From Bacteroidota bacterium (GTDB lineage Bacteria; Bacteroidota; Ignavibacteria; Ignavibacteriales; Ignavibacteriaceae), in assembly GCA_023433685.1 (NCBI GenBank), contig JAEYUD010000200.1, positions 1 through 10,673 on the forward strand: 10,673 nt of DNA, read 5' to 3'. Position 1 is the stretch's first letter, and the number at the start of each line of letters is the position of its first letter. The translations under genes and the position numbers were made by a program. The notes under the pieces are model-generated. The model worked only from the letters and a program-made list of their open reading frames with translations. It was not told where the DNA came from and did not search any database. Positions 1 to 7,393 of this stretch are shown in pieces.

Positions 1-1
1 A

Positions 2-25
2 TCCCAAACACCCCACCCCAAACAC
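2..25. repeat. Direct repeat CCCAAACAC, inverted relative to a copy upstream of the same gene
   Basis: CCCAAACAC occurs at 3-11 and 17-25, ending exactly at the stop codon of the secreted protein gene. A complementary copy, GTGTTTGGGA, lies at 3311-3320, in the leader of that gene; the match with 2-11 is 10 bases. The motif is low in complexity, and the left edge of the window cuts off its context. Confidence 0.4.
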
Positions 26-3000
26 TTACTTCAGTAAAATAAGTTTCCTCGCTTCCCTGAAGGAACCGGAAGTAAGCTGATAGATGTAGAGACCGGAGTT
101 CAGGCCTGAAGCATCAAATCTAACCATGTAGCTTCCCGGAGCTTTATTTTCGTTGACGAGAACTGCCACTTCCCTTCCGAGGATGTCGTAAACCGTTAGA
201 TTCACATGTCCACCCATGGCGATCGAGTAAGCGATCGAAGTTGAGGGATTAAACGGATTCGGGTAGTTCTGCGAGAGTTCATAACTCACTGGAGCACTGC
301 TTCCTTCCCCGATCGAGCTCGTGGGGCATTGTGGCATCACAAGTGAGAGGGTGTCGCTATGGCAACAGAAATTGAACACTGTGTCGCCAGATGTTGGCGT
401 GGTGAAGACTGATATCTGGTAGTGGAGTGTATCGTTCGCGCCAAGTCCGAAAATCGTGATCGTGTCGAGGCTCGAAACCTGTCCCGGCAGAATGTGAACA
501 TTATTGAACACGGTTTGGGAGAAGGTAACGCCCGGAGTAAGCGGGTTGATACCGTATCCGGAAGTGATAATGTTCGAGTTGTTTCTGATCCTGTACACCA
601 ATCTGTATCCACCGGTGGCGAGGCAGTAGGTTGTGTCATAGATCAGCTGTGAACAACTGTCATTCGGGGTTAATGCAGGGACGCAATTCAGCAGAAGTGT
701 ATCTGTGCAGATCACATTACCGTTTTTGATCCACTTTACAGCGATCCTTTCGAGCGGATTGGAATACTGTGAGATGCTCAGATCGAGCACATTGCTATAT
801 GTACCGTGACCAATACCCTGTGAAACAGGTACACGGATCAGGTTGATCTTGTTGTTGGGCCATACGTTAGTGAAGCCCCAACCCGCCTGAGAAGTGGTGA
901 AATTGCTGAACATTCCATCCGAAAGGAGTTCGAACTCAACGTTTGAGAATACCATGGTGCTGTTATTCGTTAATGTGATCGAATAAACACAGTTTTTGGC
1001 TGATCCCGAAGCGGAAACCGAAAGGGAATCACAGACAGAAGCACATGACCGGACAACAAATTTAAGTGTTGTATAGCACCAGCAGCAGTTATCGGAGCTC
1101 TTGAATTTAGCCCATATCTTTACAGTATCACCTATCGAAACACCCGAAACTGCCAGATTCTGCATGGTAGATGAGCCACCCGGAGGTACCGCGGGTGATA
1201 TGCTTCCGCTTGAGGGATGCACAACTGCCCCGCCAGGAGAAAGAATTGTATATTCAACATTCGCGATGGTGAAGTTTGCGGTATTGTTGAACTTGTACCC
1301 ATATACGGAGCCGGCCGCGTTACACCACACAGAATCACTTGTTATTGTCGCGCAACCGACCTCACAGTTCAGTTCAACGGTATCAGAGCACACCGTGTTA
1401 AAGTTGGCATCAAGCCATTTAACCACCACAAGTTGCGGGTTGGTGACATATAACAGGCTCATGTTATAGAAACCGGTGAGGTTTCCACCGGGTACGCCAC
1501 CCGAGGGGGGAAGGAAAATATTTGAGCCTGAGGTGATCCAGGTCTGATAGTTTGTACCAAGACCCGAACCGGTAGTGAACTGATTTGGTGAGAGGCATTG
1601 AACCTGGATCGCGGCAATTCCGCTCATATTCACGGGATTATGGATATCGAGCCGCCATTTACAATCATTCGGATCGGTTCTTACCGCGGTCGCGGAAAGT
1701 GAATCACAAAGATTGCCACCGGTGGCACTTCCACAGAAATTCACATTATTGTGTATCGCGAAAGAAGGTGTCATGGGGCTACTGCCAACGGTTGTATAGG
1801 GGTAGATCCTCACGGAGAAGGTTTGCCCTGACGTGATGGTGACACCGCCGGGTATTGGCTGATTAAACGTCTGCATGGCGGTGTTTAGATAGCTCAAAGT
1901 ACCACCGAGTTGGGTTGAGGTTGACCATCCGTCAGTGGAGTAGTACACCTTTGAACTTAGAATATTAAAGTTGGTTGTAAGTGGGTTGTCACCGTAGTTG
2001 AACGAAACGTTATTGATTGTGATCGTCCCGCCTGGTGAGGGGGTTACGCTGAACTCGATGAACCGGTTTGGATCGAGTGTGCCAGCGACCCACCCTGTGT
2101 TTCCGCACCATAATCTCTGTCCATTGGCGGTATACGGAGCGAAGATTGACATAAAGGGGCTCGATGTGCCTGCTCCGAGAACCTCGGCGCTGCCATTCAT
2201 ACCTGAAGATGCCGCGGTGACAGCTCCTGACTGCATCAGATCCCAAGTGATGCATGAGGTGTTTACCGGGCAGTTGATCTCCTTTCGATAAACTCCGCCA
2301 CCAGTACCGGCAAAAATGTATGATGAATTTGAGGCGAATGAGCTTAATGTGGGTTGAAGCAGTCCCGAATTGTCGGCTGTCCAGGTCAATCCGTTATCAG
2401 TCGATTTAATAATACCGCCGCTGTTTGTTCTTCCTGCGTAAAGATCGGTTCCGCAGGCAATACCGAAAGTATAGACAGCACCGCCCGCTACATTCGTCCA
2501 TGTGTTACCCGCGTCAGTTGAGCGATAAACGCCACCGCCGATGCTTCCAGCGAAAAGGGTTGAGCCCTGTGAGAATAGCCCCCTGACATCAAGGGAAGTG
2601 ATCCCCGAGTTTGCGGCCGACCAAGTGGCCCCGTTATCGGTAGAGCGGAAAACACCCCCCAGAGTTCCGGCGAAGAGTTGAGAGCCAAAAGCATAAATAT
2701 TCCAGACGGTCAGATTGGTAAGTCCGGTATTCGAAGTTGCCCAGGTGGTGCCGTTATTATTGGAGATGTAAACACCACCTCCTACCGAACCGGCAAGAAG
2801 TGTAGTGCCGGTTGAATAGATGCAGTGAAAACTACCGGCTTGCATCAGGCTCCAGTTCCATGTGGGACCGTTGACCGAACGGTAAATACCTCCCGAGAAT
2901 GTTACCGCGAAAATGTTTGATCCCTGTGTAGCAAAGCCCCGGACATCAAGGGTTGTGAGGCCTGTGTTCTCATTGTTCCAGTTGGATCCGTTGTCCGCGC

Positions 3001-3298
3001 TTTTATGTACCCCCTGATTTGATCCCGCGAACAAGTATGTCCCGTTCTGGAAGAGGGCATTGATAAACGGAGTAAGGCTAGTTTGCGACCACTGTGATCT
3101 AAGGGGTGAAGTGGCAAGCAAGAGAATCGCTAATGCCGCGATCGCGAATTTACCGCGGTCGGATTTACCGGGAGAGTCTTTTTTATCCTGAGTCTCAGCG
3201 GGTTTGTTCCTTCTGATTATTTCAGCACGGGGGAGGGAACGCGCGCTGTCCCTCGAAATCCGCAGAAGGGAATATATAAACTGTTTGAATGATAACAT
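26..3298 (-). CDS. Large secreted T9SS cargo protein: seven-blade propeller, Cys-rich Ig-like repeats, C-terminal sorting domain
   Basis: Probable cell-surface or secreted protein of 1090 residues; the biological role is not recognisable. Residues 1-50 are basic and hydrophilic, 51-62 form a signal-peptide hydrophobic core (FAIAALAILLLA), and cleavage is likely near residue 69. Residues about 70-340 hold seven BNR/sortilin-like blades of about 40 residues with the pattern LFAG-x-GGGVYRSTDNG-x-TW. Residues about 345-525 look like one beta-sandwich domain. Then come four domains of about 105-117 residues in A-B-A-B order (531-647, 649-752, 756-873, 882-991), each with paired cysteines. Residues 1005-1090 are a full type A T9SS sorting domain (QNYPNPFNP, VYDILGREV, SGLYIYQL), which in this family directs export across the outer membrane. 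The ATG is chosen because a perfect AAGGAG lies 6 nt upstream and no ATG, GTG or TTG occurs in frame just before the hydrophobic core. Adhesin, structural or carbohydrate-binding roles are all possible. Confidence 0.93.
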   Translation of the reverse strand: MLSFKQFIYSLLRISRDSARSLPRAEIIRRNKPAETQDKKDSPGKSDRGKFAIAALAILLLATSPLRSQWSQTSLTPFINALFQNGTYLFAGSNQGVHKSADNGSNWNNENTGLTTLDVRGFATQGSNIFAVTFSGGIYRSVNGPTWNWSLMQAGSFHCIYSTGTTLLAGSVGGGVYISNNNGTTWATSNTGLTNLTVWNIYAFGSQLFAGTLGGVFRSTDNGATWSAANSGITSLDVRGLFSQGSTLFAGSIGGGVYRSTDAGNTWTNVAGGAVYTFGIACGTDLYAGRTNSGGIIKSTDNGLTWTADNSGLLQPTLSSFASNSSYIFAGTGGGVYRKEINCPVNTSCITWDLMQSGAVTAASSGMNGSAEVLGAGTSSPFMSIFAPYTANGQRLWCGNTGWVAGTLDPNRFIEFSVTPSPGGTITINNVSFNYGDNPLTTNFNILSSKVYYSTDGWSTSTQLGGTLSYLNTAMQTFNQPIPGGVTITSGQTFSVRIYPYTTVGSSPMTPSFAIHNNVNFCGSATGGNLCDSLSATAVRTDPNDCKWRLDIHNPVNMSGIAAIQVQCLSPNQFTTGSGLGTNYQTWITSGSNIFLPPSGGVPGGNLTGFYNMSLLYVTNPQLVVVKWLDANFNTVCSDTVELNCEVGCATITSDSVWCNAAGSVYGYKFNNTANFTIANVEYTILSPGGAVVHPSSGSISPAVPPGGSSTMQNLAVSGVSIGDTVKIWAKFKSSDNCCWCYTTLKFVVRSCASVCDSLSVSASGSAKNCVYSITLTNNSTMVFSNVEFELLSDGMFSNFTTSQAGWGFTNVWPNNKINLIRVPVSQGIGHGTYSNVLDLSISQYSNPLERIAVKWIKNGNVICTDTLLLNCVPALTPNDSCSQLIYDTTYCLATGGYRLVYRIRNNSNIITSGYGINPLTPGVTFSQTVFNNVHILPGQVSSLDTITIFGLGANDTLHYQISVFTTPTSGDTVFNFCCHSDTLSLVMPQCPTSSIGEGSSAPVSYELSQNYPNPFNPSTSIAYSIAMGGHVNLTVYDILGREVAVLVNENKAPGSYMVRFDASGLNSGLYIYQLTSGSFREARKLILLK

Positions 3299-3302
3299 AA
3301 AA

Positions 3303-3323
3303 TGCTCCTTGTGTTTGGGAGCA
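3303..3323 (-). repeat. Inverted repeat that could mask the ribosome-binding site
   Basis: TGCTCC (3303-3308) and GGAGCA (3318-3323) are perfect 6-bp complements around a 9-nt loop. On the minus-strand transcript the 3' arm contains the GGAG core of the Shine-Dalgarno site, and four U residues then the AUG follow. If the transcript starts upstream of 3323 the hairpin could lower translation of the secreted protein. The stem is short, so chance is possible, and the nearby -7 box candidate would start transcription within the hairpin. Confidence 0.35.
3305..3310 (-). promoter_or_regulatory. Shine-Dalgarno site AAGGAG for the secreted protein gene
   Basis: Read on the minus strand, AAGGAG sits 6 nt before the ATG whose first base is at 3298. 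This fixes the start even though it leaves about 50 residues ahead of the signal-peptide core. The GGAG core also lies in one arm of a small inverted repeat (3303-3323). Confidence 0.75.
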
Positions 3324-3329
3324 AAAATA
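3322..3329 (-). promoter_or_regulatory. Candidate Bacteroidota-type -7 box (TATTTTTG)
   Basis: The minus strand reads TATTTTTG, a full match to the TAnnTTTG -7 element known for Bacteroidota housekeeping promoters. No TTTG -33 element is visible about 20 nt further upstream, and the context is AT-rich, so this is weak. A start a few bases downstream would give a very short leader before the ATG at 3298. Confidence 0.25.
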
Positions 3330-3384
3330 TTTTATTTATTAGAGATCAGGGAGAGGGAAGCAGCGAGTGGCGGCTGATTTCAGG

Positions 3385-3428
3385 TGAATGGTACCCCTCT
3401 GTTTTCAAACGGTTAGAGTTGCCATTCA
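3385..3428. repeat. Imperfect hairpin between kinase and secreted-protein genes
   Basis: TGAATGG (3385-3391) is complementary to CCATTCA (3422-3428), and inside it CTCT (3397-3400) can pair with AGAG (3415-3418). The structure begins just past the kinase stop codon (3432-3434) on the minus strand. It could be a transcript-end or processing hairpin, but no T-run follows it, so an intrinsic terminator is not supported. Confidence 0.25.
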
Positions 3429-3431
3429 ATT

Positions 3432-6419
3432 TCAGATCAGTTTATAGAGTGGTTCAGGCAATGAGATAATGATCTCGGTGCCTGAAGAGTCGATGGTTTT
3501 TTCACCAAGATCATCAATGACTATCGGTTTTGGTATTTCCATTTTCATACTGAGCAATTTCAACCGTTCTTCAATTATGCTCATACCTCTGGAGATGTGT
3601 TCAGAATTCCTTTTTCTGATCGCGTTGGCGATGCCTATTCCGTTATCGGTAATTCTGATCCTTAAGATATGGTTTGAGGCAGAGTCAGTTTCCATTTCAA
3701 AGTGAATTGTGATTAGCCCTTCCGAGTTCTTATCAGCGAGACCGTGCCAGATCGAGTTTTCAACAAATGGCTGAATAATCATGTTTGGGATCTGAATTTT
3801 GTCGGGTCGAATGCCGTTCTCGACGGTAATCTGAAAATCAAATTTATGAGAGAATCTCATTTTCTCAAGTTCGAGGTATAGTTTGAGGCGGTCGATCTCT
3901 TCGGAAATCAAGATAAATCCATTTGCGGATGCATCGAGGTTCTTTCTCATAAGTTGAGCCATCATGGCGATATAGTTGTTAGCGTCCTCGTTCCGGTTCG
4001 AATTTACGAGATATTGCACGGAATTAAGTGAATTAAAAAGGAAGTGCGGGTTCATCATCGCCGAGAGCGCCTGGTGCTTAAGTTCGTTGATCCTTTCGTT
4101 CATCGCAAGTTTTTCGGCTGCTTTTTTCGCGGAACTGTTCAATCTTATTCTTACACCAACAAATACAATGACAAGAAATACAGAAACCACCAAAAATTTA
4201 AAGGGAAGTGTCTCCGTAAAAACGGGCACCACATCTATTACCATTTTATATGGTGTGCCCGGAAGTGAATTATCCATCTCCGCTGTGATAGTTAACGAGT
4301 GTTCTCCCGGGTCAAGATTTGTGAAGTTGATGAAACCACTCTCCGTCATGTCCTCGAGTCCATCAAAAGTGTAACGGTAAGAGACAGCCGCGGGAGAGGA
4401 GAATAAAAGAGGGGCGAACTCAACCCTCAGGTTCCGGTCGTCAGGTCCCACTTCAAGAACTGAGCCCTGTTTCATTAAGTAGTTCCCGTTATGAATGCCT
4501 GTAATTCTGATCCCCGGTTTTACGGGTTTCAAGCCGTCATACAAATTGATATCGAAACGAATGAGTCCGTCACTCGTACCAATGAACATAATGTTCCTTT
4601 TTGGGTCATAAGTCAGAGTGAGAACTTCGTTCGAAGGGAGGCAGTTCATCCTGTGAAACTTGTGTACCTCTGTTCTGTCGAACACATAAAGCCCTGCCAT
4701 GGTACCAACCCAAACCCTGTTTTTTGAGTCGAAATCTATGGAAGTGGCCTGCGAAAGATCAATCCCTTCAAACCTGGTCCACGATGTTAACTTCCCGGTA
4801 CGGGCGCGGTAGACGGCGATCCCTTTTTCACCCGCGACCCATATATCCCCGTTTCTGTCGATCGAGATGGATTTCAATGATGAACCCGCTACCTTATCAC
4901 CTGTAAAATAAGTTCTGTTTCCTTTAAGTGTAATCCCGTTAAAGTTGAGATCACTCACCCTGCACAGCCCTTTGGAAGCGGCGAGCCAGATGTTGCCTTG
5001 GGGGTCTTCTGTAACATCATTTATCCTGAAGTTCTTTTCAGAATCGCTGAACACCCTTAACTCACCGGAAGGAAGGCCCGTGGCGAAAGGATCTTTCCAC
5101 AACTGTATGCCATTATTAAACAAAGCGAGGATAATTGAGCCGTCTTTTCTAACATAGAAAGCCGGTTTGTTAAAAAATTTAAAGTCGATACCTTTGAAGT
5201 TGAATATCCCGGGTTCATCTATGCGGAAAACGCCTGCTACATAAATCCTGTGGTTAAACTCAGATATATTGTAAATATACGCCGGTTGTGAAGGGAGTGA
5301 GAAAACGGGAGTGCTGAAAAATGATCCGACTCTCAAGATATTAACTCCATCCGCGGTGCCCGCAATCACCTCCCCTTTTGAAGTTACCATTATAGAGTTA
5401 ATAATATTACTGGTTAACCCATCAAATTCGTTATATGCCGAAACGTAGCGGTCGTGGAAACAAAAGACGCCTTTACCGTAAGTTGAAACCCAGATATTTC
5501 CTTCACGATCTTCCATCATGCCGGTAATGTTTGTGCTTGTCAATCCGGTTCTGGTCGCAAGATCGATCTGTGCACCAGTGGATCCGTCGATGATATATAA
5601 TCCGCCCCCCATGAGAGAAAACCAGATGTTACCATACCGGTCTTCTATCAATTCGTTAACATCGTTCGAACCATTTGTTACTTTGATAACAAAATTGCCG
5701 GTTACTTTTCCGTTTTTGATCCTGTATATGATCCCTTCACCTCCAACGAGAAAAGCCCTGTCGCGTGAAGGAGAAATCTTGAACAGTGGATCCCGTGGGA
5801 GTCCCTGAATCTCAATTGGAAAAATCTTGCCTGATTTTAGCTCATAAAGCCCATTTTTGGTGGAAATGAGCACTCGGTCATTAATAACAGCCGCCCGGTT
5901 TGTGAGATTACGTCCGAACTCAATCGGCTTAAGCGGTAACCCTTTTCCACCCTTGTTTTGGAGGGCGTGAAACCAGCCGGAGTTTTTGTACGACCAAAGC
6001 AATTCCCCCTTTTGAGGGTCATTTGTTATGAAGAAATAAGAGCAAGGGAATTGTTTCCCTTCGGTGTCGCGGTAGTAGTTGCTGATCTTTCCATCGTGCA
6101 AAATGCTGATACCGTTCTCGTAACTGCCGAAGAAAATATCACCGTTGTGGCTTTGGGCGAGCGCAACAGTAGAGGTTACATTTAGTCCGTCCCTTGCTTT
6201 AAAGAGGGTAAATCTTATCCCGTCGTACTTGACAACACCCCCGAGACTTGCCATCCAGATGAATCCATCACGATCTTGCATAACGTCAAAAACCGTTGAT
6301 GACGGGAGTCCTTCAGAAGTGCTGAACTTTCGGTATGGGGGTATTTCGGCTCTGACATCTTGCCGGAAGCCGAAAAAAAAGATGTAAAAAATGAAAAAGG
6401 GAAGTGCAGCCTGCTTCAA
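3432..6419 (-). CDS. Two-component regulator propeller sensor histidine kinase (LytS/YehU-type kinase core)
   Basis: Inner-membrane sensor kinase of 995 residues. Residues 1-24 are a signal peptide, ending about RA-EIPP. Residues about 30-635 are two-component-regulator-propeller repeats, with D-x-x-G-x-I-W motifs such as DRDGFIWMAS (49-58), DREGNIWVS and DRNGDIWVA, probably two stacked propellers in the periplasm. About 635-739 is a Y_Y_Y-type Ig-like domain, and about 740-760 is the single membrane helix (FLVVSVFLVIVFVGV). The cytoplasmic part is a His_kinase (PF06580-type) module with phospho-acceptor His792 in NPHFLFN, an N-box around Asn888 (QPFVENSIWHG) and an ATP-lid motif at 925-929 (DNGIG). 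All expected catalytic motifs are present. The start is TTG at 6417-6419, overlapping the regulator's TGA by 4 nt (TTGA). No early ATG exists and a later start would remove the signal peptide, so translational coupling is likely. It should phosphorylate the LytTR protein just upstream. The ligand is unknown. Confidence 0.93.
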   Translation of the reverse strand: MKQAALPFFIFYIFFFGFRQDVRAEIPPYRKFSTSEGLPSSTVFDVMQDRDGFIWMASLGGVVKYDGIRFTLFKARDGLNVTSTVALAQSHNGDIFFGSYENGISILHDGKISNYYRDTEGKQFPCSYFFITNDPQKGELLWSYKNSGWFHALQNKGGKGLPLKPIEFGRNLTNRAAVINDRVLISTKNGLYELKSGKIFPIEIQGLPRDPLFKISPSRDRAFLVGGEGIIYRIKNGKVTGNFVIKVTNGSNDVNELIEDRYGNIWFSLMGGGLYIIDGSTGAQIDLATRTGLTSTNITGMMEDREGNIWVSTYGKGVFCFHDRYVSAYNEFDGLTSNIINSIMVTSKGEVIAGTADGVNILRVGSFFSTPVFSLPSQPAYIYNISEFNHRIYVAGVFRIDEPGIFNFKGIDFKFFNKPAFYVRKDGSIILALFNNGIQLWKDPFATGLPSGELRVFSDSEKNFRINDVTEDPQGNIWLAASKGLCRVSDLNFNGITLKGNRTYFTGDKVAGSSLKSISIDRNGDIWVAGEKGIAVYRARTGKLTSWTRFEGIDLSQATSIDFDSKNRVWVGTMAGLYVFDRTEVHKFHRMNCLPSNEVLTLTYDPKRNIMFIGTSDGLIRFDINLYDGLKPVKPGIRITGIHNGNYLMKQGSVLEVGPDDRNLRVEFAPLLFSSPAAVSYRYTFDGLEDMTESGFINFTNLDPGEHSLTITAEMDNSLPGTPYKMVIDVVPVFTETLPFKFLVVSVFLVIVFVGVRIRLNSSAKKAAEKLAMNERINELKHQALSAMMNPHFLFNSLNSVQYLVNSNRNEDANNYIAMMAQLMRKNLDASANGFILISEEIDRLKLYLELEKMRFSHKFDFQITVENGIRPDKIQIPNMIIQPFVENSIWHGLADKNSEGLITIHFEMETDSASNHILRIRITDNGIGIANAIRKRNSEHISRGMSIIEERLKLLSMKMEIPKPIVIDDLGEKTIDSSGTEIIISLPEPLYKLI

Positions 6420-7168
6420 ACGGAGCGCAGCCTTTTCCGGATCATGGTCAGGAAATCGTTCGTTTTTCTCCTTGAAACATCAATTTTTGCACCATCGATC
6501 ATGGTAACAGTGCCGCCATCAATAACGGAGTACTCCTTCACCAGGTCAAGATTTATCAGGCTTGACCTGTGTATGCGGCAGAACATCCCCGGAGGCAGCG
6601 ATTCTTCAAAATCGCTCAGGGTTCGTGATACAACTGTCTTCCTGCCATCCCGGGTAAAGACCAAACTGTAGCTGCCTTCCGCTTCGATCCTGATGATGTC
6701 TTCCACGTTAGTGACTGAAAATCCGTGGGTTTCCGGAATCATTATTTTGGCTTTGGGTGTGAATTGTGGCTCAGCAGATGCTTTTTCAGAAAAACCTGAC
6801 AGTTTTCTGACCGTCAGCTTCAATTCCCTGATATCGATCGGGTTCAACAGATAGTCAATGGCACCTGCCTTAACCGCGTTAATACCGAACTCCTGGTGGG
6901 CTGTAACAAAAACCGTTAAAAACTCCCGTTTCGGGAACGACTCGAGGAAGTCGAAACCATCAAGTACCGGCATGTTAATATCAAGGAACACTACATCTGG
7001 TGCAAATTCTTCAACCAGTGAGATCGCTTCAGTGACCGAGGATGCAAGTCCCTTAACCATGATGCCGGGGCAGTAATTCTGAAGCAACACGCGAAGGTTT
7101 TCCCTCCCGTGGAGTTCGTCATCCACAATAATTGCCGTTAATTGTTTGGGCTGCTTTTCGGTGTTCAT
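6416..7168 (-). CDS. LytTR-family DNA-binding response regulator
   Basis: Cytoplasmic response regulator, partner of the propeller kinase that follows it. With the start at ATG 7166-7168 it is 250 residues. The receiver domain is about 10-122, with the acidic pair Asp16/Asp17, phospho-acceptor Asp63 (VFLDINMP) and Thr89 (FVTAH). The LytTR domain is about 142-247, with the typical CRIHRSSLIN segment at 197-206. The usual receiver Lys in the YLLKP motif is Asn109 here (YLLNP; codon 6842-6844), which may alter phosphorylation signalling. An in-frame ATG at 7279 would add 37 residues (rich in F, W and N) that do not belong to a receiver fold, so the internal ATG is preferred; neither start has a strong ribosome-binding site. 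LytTR proteins typically bind paired direct repeats in promoters; no clear pair was identified here. Confidence 0.92.
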   Translation of the reverse strand: MNTEKQPKQLTAIIVDDELHGRENLRVLLQNYCPGIMVKGLASSVTEAISLVEEFAPDVVFLDINMPVLDGFDFLESFPKREFLTVFVTAHQEFGINAVKAGAIDYLLNPIDIRELKLTVRKLSGFSEKASAEPQFTPKAKIMIPETHGFSVTNVEDIIRIEAEGSYSLVFTRDGRKTVVSRTLSDFEESLPPGMFCRIHRSSLINLDLVKEYSVIDGGTVTMIDGAKIDVSRRKTNDFLTMIRKRLRSV

Positions 7169-7393
7169 TGTTCCGAATCGATTGGGAGTGAATAATTTGC
7201 AATATAACCAAAATATTTTACTATTGAAAACCGGGAGTGGCGTTTCAAAAAAACTTTTGATATAATTCCAATTTTGCATAACTTTCGAGATTATTTAAAG
7301 TGAAAATACCATTTACGATCAGACGGGGGGAATATGGTTGCCGGTGATCGTGAGCAAAGTGGAGTAAAAAAAGGAAAATTACAGGAGATCAAA
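7169..7393. promoter_or_regulatory. Divergent intergenic region between the regulator and mutase genes
   Basis: This AT-rich stretch must hold promoters for both divergent transcripts. On the plus strand TATAAT occurs at 7261-7266, but no good -35 element is spaced correctly. On the minus strand only partial matches to TAnnTTTG are present. A GGGGGG run at 7325-7330 precedes an alternative in-frame ATG at 7334. No B12-box or cobalamin riboswitch fold was recognised, although the downstream enzyme uses B12. Confidence 0.3.
7383..7387 (+). promoter_or_regulatory. Shine-Dalgarno site AGGAG for the acyl-CoA mutase
   Basis: AGGAG lies 6 nt before the ATG at 7394-7396. It favours this start over the upstream in-frame ATG at 7334, which would add 20 residues unlike the family N-terminus. 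Confidence 0.75.

Noticed and set aside
1101..1469. Plus-strand open frame of 122 codons inside the secreted protein gene
   Set aside because: It is antisense to the repeat domains, with no ribosome-binding site or recognisable motif.
2288..3046. DNA-level tandem repeat in the propeller region
   Set aside because: Similarity between units is explained by the seven protein blades; the DNA copies have diverged and form no exact array.
3976..4374. Plus-strand open frame of 132 codons inside the kinase gene
   Set aside because: It is antisense to the conserved kinase core and membrane segment, with no family features.
7169..7393. Cobalamin riboswitch upstream of the B12-dependent mutase
   Set aside because: No B12-box or matching fold could be recognised.
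7334..7393. Upstream ATG start for the mutase
   Set aside because: The added 20 residues do not resemble the family N-terminus, and the ATG at 7394 has a better-placed AGGAG.
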